A stretch of DNA of 64,000 nt from Cylicocyclus nassatus (taxonomy: Eukaryota; Nematoda; Chromadorea; Rhabditida; Strongylidae): NCBI GenBank assembly GCA_958299035.1, contig CATQJL010000316.1, positions 41,218,025 to 41,282,024 on the forward strand. Reading direction: 5' to 3'. Below the pieces are notes generated by a model, which was given only the letters and a program-made list of their open reading frames with translations, did not search any database and was not told the origin of the DNA. Below, one piece after another: positions 46,528 through 59,300 of this stretch (its first letter is position 1; each line of letters begins with the position of its first letter). A program made the translations under genes and the position numbers.

Positions 46528-46761
46528 AAGGCAGTGTCCGGGCAAGATGGGGGTTATGGGATTTCAGTGCCATGCGAGAGTGGCCCCCCTTAAACACAAC
46601 ATCGCTAAGTGCAACGTCATAACACTCGACCTAAAGCAAGAAAAACGACGTATGTTCTCGCCGTTTTCGCGCCTTCTAATGTGGATTTTCGGATTCAGCG
46701 CTGCGGATAACCCCCGTAAGTGGATTTTCTTGAAATCGAGTTTCTGCCCAAACACTGCCTT
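46528..46761. mobile_element. TIR element, AAGGCAGCGTCCGGGCA family, short copy
   Basis: The left end is AAGGCAGTGTCCGGGCA after TA. The right end is the complement of AAGGCAGTGTTTGGGCAG. The interior also has inverted GGGGGTTA/TAACCCCC. A 975-bp relative lies at 54905-55879. Confidence 0.6.
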
Positions 46762-47284
46762 CAACAAATAACTTGGTATGGAATATAATTTGCAATTTTC
46801 AATTGTCGCCACAGTAATTTCAAAAAAGGTTTCACGGAAAAGAATAGCAGTTTCGAGATCAGCATCCATCGCTGGCTTCAGCAACATATAACTCATCTCA
46901 AATGGCCACTTGGACTAGAGAGGCATATCTCGTTAGTCTTGAAGTATCGATGTTTGAGCCTTTTCACAGCCATTCTCGTTCAGACAAGTGGGACAATGGG
47001 ATTCTGAGACTTTAATTGACTTGTTAATTCATTGTATGTGAAAGGAGTTTTATTAAGAGTTGTTGCAGCTTAGTGTACGGTGACGGTGCGTTTTCTCAGG
47101 CGTGCGAGTGCCCACTGTTCATTTTCGTTAGGACCGGATCACTTCTTGTTCTGCTGGAATTACTTTCCATGGGCATGAAACTAAACTTGTTTCCATCTTC
47201 GAGTTTTCAGCCCAGATGTATTTATTTTTATCGTGCCGCGATACGGTATCTTTTATGCCATTACTCATTCGACTTGCATTTCAG

Positions 47285-47343
47285 CTTATGAGCCCTGACT
47301 GAACATCAGAGTTGCTATCATTGCCGCAGTAGAGCTGTGAAAA
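47285..47343 (+). promoter_or_regulatory. Probable 5' UTR after a spliced-leader acceptor
   Basis: TTGCATTTCAG at 47274-47284 has the nematode acceptor form, with no matching donor upstream that I can see. It lies 59 bases before the ATG of the FHA-PHD gene. Trans-splicing is inferred. Confidence 0.4.
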
Positions 47344-50300
47344 ATGGCACCCGGTTCTTCAAATGTTAGCCAGAATCTCTTTCACTTGCGGCGGATCCCT
47401 CCTAATAAATGCCGTTCGGATCCATCAAGAGGAGTCGAAGCTACTTTGATATTGTATGCTGATGTGTGTGAAGTTCCAAGCGTTCGAAATCTATTTTTTT
47501 ATAGACTCGATGCATTTACGAAATTTGGAAGAAATCCGGAGAAATGCGATGTAGTTCTAACATCCTCCGTTTTCAGGTAAGAAATCGTTTGGTTGTTTAC
47601 TTCGCTACTGTTTACTGCCTCATATTCGGGCCAATCCCATTTTGTTGCCTAGGCTACCTCCGATTATTTCGATTATATCTTGTTGCAGTGGCTGCCATGT
47701 TGATACCGTGACACCTTTTCCCTTCATAGACGCATTCTCTTATCGTTTCGATTCTTTCTCATACCTCTGGAATTTCCTTCTGAGCAGAACTTTGTTGAAT
47801 TTTTTTTAAGTAGGGAACAAATTCTTTGCACTGGTATCCGCTCATAAGCATGGTAATAATCCCTCACGCGTAATTTGCTCGAATGCACCTGTGCACCTCT
47901 TAGAGACCGGCCATATTATTTCTGTGATTCCTGCATTTCCTGTGATTCCTGCGGGTTCCGCAACAATGTATATTGCGAAAAAATAATGTATACTGAAGTC
48001 CACAAAGCGCTCTGCAGTGCGGCACATCGGAAGTGTAGGAATGAATCACAGGAACTGCAGGAATTACAGGAATCACCTCATGGAACAGTATGGCCGTTCC
48101 CTTAGAGAAACCACTGCATCAATACGTCTGATACACAAGAGTTTGTGGTGTAAAGATTTCTTCCAATTTTTTCAAGATCCGACCACTCCAAACTCTGATC
48201 TAATGCTGATCTTATGCTGATCATGATCTTACAGTCTTTCCAAGCTACTGATCAAGTCAGTGAACTGACCAATAGCGAAGTGGAGTGGATCATGTAAACA
48301 TCTGTTTTGCTATTGGTCTGTTAGCTGATTTGACCGATAGCGAAATCGATGAAGTGAACCAGGTGGATTAAGTGGACCAAGTATATATGGCGCATGCCGC
48401 ATTTATCACTCTAGATAAGCAAAAAGTACCAGATACTAAGTGGTTTTTGTACGTCATCATGACCGCTATGTCATCGAGGGTAGAAGATGAAGACTAAAAG
48501 CACAAAAGGAAATATGTGGTGGGAAAAAAGCGCACACTGAAAACATGAATGATATAAAGAAAACGATCGAATATCATACCGTGGTATGCTACTTTGCGCA
48601 GAAAAACAATAGATCTATTTATTTTAGCACTACTTTGAGATTCTGCGCTTATGAAGAAACACGTTAGAACATTGTCAATGTGCAGATCTTCGCGAAATCG
48701 TGACGACAGCTCCAGCTGCTGCGTTCCCCACGCAAACGCCAGAAGGGCATAAACCACGCATACAAAAGATAATTCTACAGTGCTCAGCTCACAAGAAAAG
48801 CCTTCTTAGTCGAAGTTGCGTTCCCACATGTCACTTGTATCACTAGATGCGATTTTGAACGCTGAATCTGAATCTGCTTTCCGTCTCTGTGGAACACCTG
48901 CAACAGAAGTTATGAGTGTTTGAAAGTTCAAATTTGTCATGCTCTATGCGACACAAAATTAGCGAAAAGCCATACAAAAACAGCTGAAGGAGGTATAAGC
49001 TCCTGCAAGACGAAGGCGGTCGGCTCGATGTGCAATGCGGCTGCGACACGGCTGCGTCACAGTCGCGTTACAACCACGGGATCGGCCATACTATTCCTGC
49101 TATTCCTACGACTCCTGCGATTCCTGTGAGTCCCGCACAATTTATACGCCGCTTAAATGAGCGCGTGTTGCGTGTTGTTTTACGCAACACGCGCTCATTA
49201 AGCGGCGTCTAAACTGTGCGGGACTCACAGGAATCGCAGGAGTCGTAGGAATAGTATGGCCGATCTCCGACGTCGCACATCGAACCGACCGCCTTTGATT
49301 TGCAGGAGCTTATAATCAAATTTGATTGATACTGACTGTAAGAAAGGGAACAGCTTGTGGAAATCTGCATATGTTTTTACTCTCGCTAATTTTATTTAAT
49401 TGCCACTTAACGCTTGACAAATTCACTTTTAAACACTCATAACTTTCTTCGGAGAGTTGTTTCGCAGAAAAGGAAGACAGGTTAAAAATCAACGTTCAGT
49501 GCTCTACAAAGTGATATAAGGGTCGTGGAAAGGCCACTTCGATTGAAAAGGCCGATCTCCGCTGCCATCAGTCTATCTGAAGTCGTTGTTAGTAACTTCA
49601 AGCATCTAGGATATGAGACGAAAGTAATGAAGGTGGTGCTGCCGAAATTGTTGTGTAAAGGACTGCATATCGCCGAATGGGAAGGGTCCCGCGCGGACTT
49701 ATGCAAATAGCACCTCCGTGCATGTGCAAGGTCGGGGTATTTGCAGCAAATGACAAGCGCCCCCTTTTCGGGTACAGATAGTCCTCTACCTCCCAAATTG
49801 CGCACGCACTTCGCTATGGCCCGCCCTATGATTGCCCTAAATATATCAGCCTGATGGTGAACCAAGGGGTGGTATGTCTGCAATGTTGATTATCTGCATG
49901 TTTGAGTCAAGACTTTAGTACACCTATGCTGGCCTGGTATGCGCTCGGGCTGGCGGCATGCCAGCGCTGCGCCTCCATGTCGCGCAAGCTTCTATCGAAG
50001 CGGTGCGCTACTTTTCATAGGGATGCTTCGACCATTCTGTTAGAACAGACTGCCATAATTTCTTACGATATTATCGAAACAAAACTCGCAGAAAGTGGAA
50101 GTTTCGGCGATTATGAAGTGAGATTCATCTTGGTTGTGCAACAATTCAGTAGATATTCTGGACAAGAATGAACAGGTTGTTCCAAGAATATGCACATCAT
50201 TAAAAGAGAGGAACGGTACGCGACAAAACATGAAAACATTGACGGATTGATAAGAGTTAGTTTCGACAAAGATGTGTATAATAACGAGAAGTGCCGTCCT

Positions 50301-53300
50301 AACCAGAGTCCGTGCATAAAATGGAGTCGAACTAGACCGACCGTTTATTGGGTGAAAACCAAAAGGGATATCGTAAAACATGTTGAACATGCGTACACCT
50401 GACTTCCAGGCGCTCATCACAAGTTGGTGCATGACTGACATGCCCTAACTTGTTTTCTCACAAGCGCGCCAAATCCAGATCGATGCTGAAATGACCAAAT
50501 GTCTTGTTTGCAGTGAGGTAAACTCTTTTACAGGCATTGGCCATACCTCACGCCATTTCAGTATCCCCACGCGATCTGGGAATTTGCCAGATGTCATTTA
50601 ACACAGGCAGACCGCAGACGCATAGTTTCTTAAACCTTCGTAGGTTGGTAAATTACCCATTCTCGGCACATTTGGGATGCGCGCACAATGAGTGTGGGTA
50701 ACTGGAGTATTCCCAAAATGCCTCGCGGCTGACATCGTGAGGGTAGGGGACTATATGTCGCCGAAAGTGATGATCCCGCTGGACATCTGTATCAACACAT
50801 TGACGACCGCTTGACACACCATGTGTGTCAGGCAATGGCTACTACGTGGGACCTCAAGTCTTGAACTTCGTTAAAATAACGATTATCCTAGTACAAACTC
50901 ATTCCAGAAGTTCCCTTTTGCTGTGAATTTAGAAATGACTCCTATCTCATTTGTGAGCCTTCCACAGCTGCCGTAGATAACTGTGAATGACAGTACGCGT
51001 GATTTTATCTGAAAAATGCTGACTGCTAAGTGAAAGGTCTTGGTCAAGAAGCAGACAATCAAAGATTCGCGTTGTCGTCAATGTGTTAAATACATTCCAA
51101 TACATGCACAGGCTGAGTATCTGTTGCACTTTCCGCGCGGGACCCTCCAACATTCGGCGCATTCACTGGGGAAGACAGTGGATGTTTATCTCTGTTAGGT
51201 AGGTGCCAGAGTAAGCGAATATTTTGTTCAACTTCGTTCAGATGCAAAAGGCGCACAGAATTAATGTCTGCTGCATGATCTCTACTGCTGTCAAGGCCTG
51301 CTTTAGCTGCAGGTCCGGGCAGAATCAACGTTAATTCTGTGCGCCTTTTGCAGTTGAACGAAACTGAGCAAAATATTCGCTTACTTTGGCACCTACATTA
51401 GCTCAACAAGCTAGAGTGATGCTTTTTTCCTATATTTATTGCTAGCATTTATGACCATCGTTGTTTTTCTTCTCACGGAACTCAGTTCTGGAACAAACAG
51501 TAATGTTCATTACAATTAGTTTTTGTAATCCAATTCATCTCATTGCTCCAAAAGGTACTTCGGCAAAATCGTGCACTTTTTGTAAGAATGTTCGAGGTCG
51601 ACACATGCCTGGTCCTGCTCCTAACCTTTTACCCAAGCTTCTGCATGGAAATAGAAAGAAAATTTTGCTTTCTCTTTATTGCCTGCCATAGATCCAATAT
51701 ATAAAGAAAAGTAAGCGCAATTCAGAAATTTGCAAGTAGCGGGAAACCGCGTGGCGGTCCCAGCGCGCGCGGATGCAATCTAGCCCAAACCGCGTGGCGG
51801 TCCCAGCGCAAGTTCGATGTCACTGAGGCAGGGGCCAGACTTATCCGCTTCAGCCGGTTCGTTCGGTTCATAGGTCAAATCACTACACTGTCCAACAGCA
51901 AGGGTGGTGAACCGAATGAACCTGTTCAACGAATAAGTCTGGCACTTACCTGAGCCGTCGGACGCACATTTGACGCGCGCGGCACGATGGCCGTACGCAC
52001 GTCCGACTCTCGCGATCCTGCAGACCCCTATAGGGAACGGCCATAGGTTGTCGGTGTTGTTGGTGTTGTCGATGTTGTCGGTGTTGTCGATGTTGTCGGT
52101 GTTGTCGATGTTGTCGGTATTGTCGGTGTTGTCGATGTTGTCGGGGTTGTCGGGGTCAGAGACAGTTTAGAGAGCGCGCGAAACGTAAAGGCTATCATGA
52201 GGTCCTACAACGACCGGCAACCTCGGCAACCCCGATAACACCGACAACATCGACAACACCGACAACACCGACAACACCGACAACATCGACAACACCGACA
52301 ACATCGACAACACGGACAACACCGACAACCTATGACCGTTCCCATAGGCATTATTTCAAAAATTTCAAAAGAGCTAGTTTACAATTTGGAATAACTTTCA
52401 GCACTATCCACATTGATTGGCCCATTAAATGAAAATCGCGGATTTTGCTGAAACTTCGTCTAGAGGAGTTATCTTGCACGCTGATTACGAATATCACACT
52501 TTCTTTCCATGTTAGTGCCATTTGGTGGAGATACGGTAGGGTGTAAAATCACGGATTCGCCCCAAAACTTCGTGGGTTAATTTGCAAGCTTGACATAAAT
52601 GTTACGTTCATTTCCTACGGTTTTCGGGTTACAGTAGGATACGGTAGATGGGAGGGAATCCCGAATTTGCTCGAAATTTTGCCTCGAGGGGTTCTTAAAC
52701 ATGCTGATTGCAAATATTATGCTCGTTCGCTGCAACAGTGCGTTATTGTTAGCGTTACGATGAGCTGCAGTGTGTGAAAGGGCAACTTCTCCGCAAATCA
52801 GTCAAATTTAGATCCCAAATATCCCCGAAAAGGCTTTATCGTGCGAGACGAGTGCAATATACGTGATTAGCACGTCAGTTAACATCCCTGCACGAAGGTT
52901 CAAACAGATCTATTCACTTTAGCCGCCCACCGTACACCTATCGTAATTCTGCGAAAAAGTTCCAAAACGCAAAAAGAGCATGATATTCGTAATCGGCGTA
53001 CGTAAGAACTCATTCAAGAAAGTTTTTGAGCGAATTCGAGATTTTCAGTCGTCTACCTATACCACCGTAAACCGAGGAAAGGCGCTAACATACGAATTGA
53101 ACTTGATATTATATGTGTTCACCTTGCCAAGTAACCCCCTTAGATGAAATTTGGGACAATTCCGTAATTTTGATCCCTTACAGTCGTCCTACCATAACTC
53201 CACGGAATGGCACTACAACGAGAAATAAGTGTGTCACTCGTAATCAGCGTCCAAAATGAAAATCGCAGATTTCGCTAAAACTTCCTCTTTAAGCCTAAGG

Positions 53301-56300
53301 CATACTTCACGCGATTTGATCAAATCGCCACTTTCATGCGACTTGGCGATTTGCCAGATTTCTACAAATTTATCGTGCGCGCTTCTCGAATGCATAGGCG
53401 GATAGCTTGTGTAAGTTGTTGCAATTGGCTTAAGTTCTGACCAAAGGAAACGCATTAACGACGAGCTACAGAGAGTGCTGTTGTGCCAAATCGCGTAGCG
53501 ACAGGAATTGCGCGAGGTATGCCTTAAGGACCGGGCATACTTCACGCGATTGCAGTCGCTACGCGATTTGGCAATATTCCAACTGTCCATAACTCACTGC
53601 AAATACTTTTTAAATGCCCAGAAGGTAGGGCATTTTATCAGTTCAGGTAAGTTATACACACTATGCATGTGCAGTTTGTTAGTGTTGGATCTGAAGACTT
53701 CTGGCGAATTGCCAAATCGCGTCGCGACCGAAATCACGTGAAGTATGCCCGGCCCTTTAGGCCTTAGGCGAAGTTTTAGCGATCCGCGATTTTCATTTGT
53801 GGGTCGTCTAATATGGTTAGTACCCAACTTTTCAACATTTTTCTGTAAATAATTGTGCGGTCTATGTTCCCAAATCGTGCCGCTTATGCAACGTTAGTCG
53901 TAGCTTGCGTATTGTCAGCGATCCGCCCATGCATTGTGCGAACGGTATTTGTTGGTATGATCCAGCATCTATATCGAAAGGTGCGTCACATCACACGTTC
54001 CATATCCACCATATGGTGTCTCTATACTGCCGACTTCCCTTAGCGAGCCATTGGTAAACTTTTTGAAAATTATTCTTTCGTGTTTGTATGCTCTTTCCTT
54101 TTTTGTATGTAACTTGCTCTTAAGACCTTGTTTTGGAATTACCGGTAGAGTCAAAGGTTGAGTCGCATGTATCATTGTAGTATGATAAGTTTCGACTTTA
54201 AAGACGCTTATTTATAGTAACTGAAGCATAACCGAAACTAGCACTGAACGATGTTATGTTTTGCTTTCTGACAGCTTGCTTCCTTCTATGTCAGCATACT
54301 CTTCATTAACTCGTGCTTTTCAGCTCGTCGAACATGATTTCAAGAGATCATGCTGATATAATCGGCGTGAAGGGTGCCAGTGGGAGGATTGAGAAATATC
54401 ATATCAATGATCGCTCACTCAACGGAACATATATCAACGACCAGAGAGTGAGTATCCCTTCGTTCTTCTTTTATATATTTTTTCTCAGAAATTGTCTTAA
54501 AATCAGCATCTTACACTTTCATGGTCCCTTGTAAGATTCCATATTCTTGATCCATTTTCCAGAACTTGTGACTAATCTTATTGAGATATGTTATTTTAGT
54601 AACTGATTACTTATTCACTCATCATACTGATTACTTATTTATTCATTATGTACTATTCCTGAGCAGTGCGCCAAATTAGCAGCATGTAATAATATGACAT
54701 GCTGACACTTTAGAGGAGTAGAAAAATAAGAAGCTGTCTAGAGAGGGGCTCGTGAGTGCTGCCCTGCTCTGTTTATTGTTTAGACAATAATCAATAGTAG
54801 TGTAGTACAAGTTAAGCAAAAGCGTGTTAGGAGAATCTGCATTCATTCTTGAGCGATAGAAAGGATTTACTCTATGCGAGTTTGCGAAATAACGCTAAGG
54901 TCTAAAGGCAGCGTCCGGGCAAAATTTCGAATGGAATTTTTTTCGCTTACCTGGACTTATTCCGGTGATTCTGAAAATGCAGCTCGGAGGGCACAAAAAC
55001 GCCGAGACTTTTTAAAAGCTCTCGATTTCAATTCTGTCGCCTACCACAAGGTTAAGATGCAGAGTCTTTGTGGGACCCTACGTCTCGACTGTGTGCGGTA
55101 TGGTATGTAGGCGCCAGACTAAGCGACTGTTTTATTTAGCTGCAGAAGGCGCGCAGAATTACCATTAATTTTGCGCGGTCCTGCAGCTAAAGCAGGCAAT
55201 CGTGCGCAAATTTAATGTTAGATCTGCGCAGTCAATCTGTTAATTCTGCGCGCCTCCTGCTTACCTATACGCACTCTGGCCTATCGTACTAACTCGTCCC
55301 GGTCGCCGGGGCGTTCCGGTCGCCACTTTTGGGGCGGATTTCTCGCTTCAGAAGCAAGTGGGCATTGCCACTTAGGCAAGAGCTTACCAGGACGGGCGCC
55401 CTACATTTTCGTACAGTCGGTTTCATCTCGGATTAGGCGAGACATTCTACGTGGAGCAGCGCATGCGCATCGCTGGAGGATTTGCGAGCGCATAGCGCTG
55501 GCATTTTGCCAAGCAAAGACTAAGGAATTGAAGAGACGCAGACATGGGTTCTCAGCACACGATAGGATATACTGTAGCTGCGAAACGGCGCGAGCTGTTG
55601 CGAGGCGGACTCCCGCCAATCCGGTAGTTGCCAGATTAAGCGAATATTTTGTTCAGCTTCGTTCAGCCGCAAAAGGCGCACAGAACTAACGTTGATTCTG
55701 CGCTGGACCTGCAGCTGAAGCAGGCCTTGGCAGCAGTAGAGGTTATGCAGCAGACATTGATTCTGCGCGCCTTTTGCATCTGAACGAAGCTGAACACAAT
55801 ATTCGCTTACTCTGGCACCTACCTCCAATATCCGCCTAAAGCGGGTCGAAACAGACTGTATCTGCCCGGACGCTGCCTTTAATATGTTAACCAAACGAGT
55901 ATGGGAAGTAAATTGAATTTCCTTGAAAAGATATAGATAGATGTATCACGTATGATTGCCGGAGTAACTAGGTACACTGTGATGGTCAGTATCTCTCCTT
56001 CTGTTTCTGAAGGTACGTAGGGTACCATCTGGTCGGTGAAGTATGTCGAAGAAAGAAAAGTTTTGTGAAGGAGCGCATGCCAGAGTAGAAAATCTATGAA
56101 AAAAGAAGAATGGGGACAAAAAGAGAGAAAACTAGGGCATCGACAACATACCTGTGTACAGAAAGTTAACTTTTTCGCCTGTTCTCCTGTTACCATCGAT
56201 GACGCTAGTGAAGTATAACAAAATTAGCTGATCTATAGGAATAGTTAATGTTCATTGAAAACGACCAGTTTTCGCCTACAAGCAACAGAAAATTAGCACG

Positions 56301-59300
56301 CATTAGAGTGTCTTCACTACAGTTGGAAAACTGAGCCAAATGCTCCTTTTGAGAGCGTTGTTATTTCACGCTTCAATATAGTGCAAGCTTAACGGTGAAA
56401 TGTGAATGTTAAGGTGAACAGTACGATGCAAATAATGGAGGGCGATGTAATAAAGTTTGGTCACATGAATGGAGCAGCAGTGCGACCGGGACAAACCGCA
56501 CCGCAGGTAATCTTTCCAGCTACATTCACAAAAGTTTTGCGTTTCCATGCTTCACGTACTTCGATTCAAATCTTGCTCTTTGTTGAGAAGTATTCTATTT
56601 TCACATTTCTGAACTACTAGCCAGCCGTTGTAAATACTTTATCAGGGAGTGGTTCTCCAAAACAGTTCATTTATCAAGGAAGCATTGGAATAAATTCCTA
56701 CGAGCCTGCTCTCTTTCACTCAATGTATACGCTTCAAGTTATGCTTGACTTCGGTGGCGTATCATTGATACTCGACGTCGAGCATTTCGCAAACTTGGTT
56801 TTGAATCGAACTTGATATTTTTTGTCCAAAAATTTTGAGAGTGATATGTTCACGCAGTATCGAGATTGTTCCTGCTGCTAGTACTATATACTTCTCAGGT
56901 TCATTCTGGATAAACTAGGGCAATAGAAAACCGCTGCAACGTTACAGTGCTCTCATTTCAGTTAGTCGAAGTCCATTTACCCATGCCACTCCTCATTGAC
57001 ATGAGAGCGCGAAGACTATCACACTGCAAACTAATTTTTTGAATGCTTCATTTCTACTAGCAGAAAATGTTCAGCAGAGATATCGCGTTTACCGTGCACT
57101 GCACTTTTCCATCGTCCTTTATATGGTACTTTTGAATCTAAAAATTGCGAAAATGCTTTTCGATGTATTCAGTGAATTGTAACCGATGACCGTTTTGACA
57201 ACAGGGTAGCTTACACGCAGAAGGGAGGGTCGAAAGTTTATTGAAGCATTGCTTCTGTAAACCTCTGCTGTTTCTTCGCGCTTTCTCAGCTTAGAATATC
57301 AGGTCACCCATACACGCTCGTAATAACGATGGTATTGAGCGGTTTACATCTGTGAGGGATTAATCTGAACGTGTTCAAGGTGTAAGTCCCTACGTTGCTA
57401 ATTCGTTTTTGTAATGAGGTTGTAGAGAACGAGGAAAATCCCAGGAACAGAATAGTAGGTGCATTGGTGACTACTTGCTTCATAAAATCGGGGTTCTTCA
57501 GGATTATTTTTGGTCCACAAATTCAGCATATGTAGTTTAAGGTTAAATTACAGTAAGATCCTTGCAGTTTCGAGATAAGAGTTGGGTCTTTTATTATACG
57601 CGTTCACAATGTGTTATAGTAATTTTTGAATTCTTCTTTTTCATCAGGTTGAGAGCTTGTTTTAGAGCTGGGCACCAATGTCCGTGAATATGTCAAGAAG
57701 TTATCATGCCCATACACAGCTTCAATTTTATTAGTTGAAAATCCGCAGGGACGCTGTATCTAGCTTGTCAGGTAGAAGAATGAGAAAACGGAGAGAAGTG
57801 CATTATTGACTGAAAAGACTTACTGTATACATTTTGTATATAAGCTAGATGATTCCCTGAGGAACAAGCTGTGCTAAAAATAAATGCTGGCCTAGAGGTG
57901 AGACAGAAATTGGCCAACACGCTATTGCCTTCTTTGTCCATTTATGCGCAAGCGAACAAAGGAAATGCTTTGTAGAACCTAGACGGCCTTTGAACGAGCG
58001 AATCAGGTTCGTATCAGTTTGTATGAACATCGATTTTCAGGCCAATGCTGAGTTTGCATTTATGGTGGAGAGAGCAAATCCGAGCTACGACTACATCGGG
58101 TTCGTAGACGGTCGACGTGTACGCCCTGTGACTTGCTCGGGAGATACAGAATACTGTACCGAAATAGAAGGAAGAACTATTGATCACGTGAGTTTGCATT
58201 TCATACAGCTTTTCAATAATGAGCTACTTCGATTGTAATTTTTAGGGTGAAGTTGCTCGTCCTACCGTCATGCAGTCCGTAAAGCCTCCTCATAATCAGA
58301 ATATATCACAACATGTAAGTCTCATTGATCAGTTGTTTTGTTGCTATCTTCATTATATTCAGATAAACGCTCCTTGCACTACGGCAAGCGTCTCCACTGC
58401 TGGAACCAACCCCATGGCAGGTCTGGTTTGGCCAGGTGCTCTTGGATACAACCAGTCACTGCCTGGCTTTCCATATAGCGGATTCCCCGTAAATCCTGCC
58501 TATCTACAGGTAAGCGGAGTAAAAAACCCGCAAACAGACCGTCTTACTGCTAATAAATAACATTCTGTGGTTATCCAAAATAACATTCTGTGGGTTCTCA
58601 AAGATATCTTAGGAGCACTAAGTTTTCTTCCGCAGTATTCATGATTTTTTGTCACTGTTTTTTAATCGGCACCAAACTCTATAATCTCAAACCAAATCAA
58701 GCAAATTTACTTGAGATTTTGGTTTTCTTAGTTTGTTCGAAGAAGCCTGGATTCTCATCGGTCAAACTGACCTTTTCAAGCAAATGCAACTTCGTAGGGT
58801 GTAAGATTAACGGAGACTTCTGTTACATCCTTCGCAAGACATGGCATTTTTGAGCTTCATTGTAAACTTACTGACGGCCCGTGACGATGAAGCGACCCTA
58901 TTTTCACTTACAGTGTTATGGGCACTATTAACTGAGTTGTGTTTCAGCATCCACAGTGGGCACAACAACTACAAATGCTATCGCAACAGGCCGTACATTC
59001 CCAACAGCAGTCTGGATTTCGAGTACCTGATGTCTTCGGAGCAACAGCGTGCATGGGACCATCGAATGGTCCTCCCTCTACTTCTGCCTCCCTCTTTCCA
59101 CTCACTCAACGAGGCTTCGCTCTCCAGGTGCGAGTTTTAAATCAGTGTTATACTCACTGAAATGCCAGCCGTCATTTCAAGAATAATGCCTTGGTGAATT
59201 CGCTGCTAACGCCTGCCGCGCCATCTGCGTCTAATCAACAGCAGGGACAAATTCATCATCAGCAGCAATTACCGCAACAGGCACGTAAGGTTATATACCC

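Larger units (their letters stand above)
54905..55879. mobile_element. TIR element, AAGGCAGCGTCCGGGCA family, long copy
   Basis: Within intron 2. Ends AAGGCAGCGTCCGGGCA and its exact complement, flanked by TA (54903-54904, 55880-55881). It encloses two MITEs (55107-55284 and 55624-55822). No transposase is seen. Confidence 0.65.
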
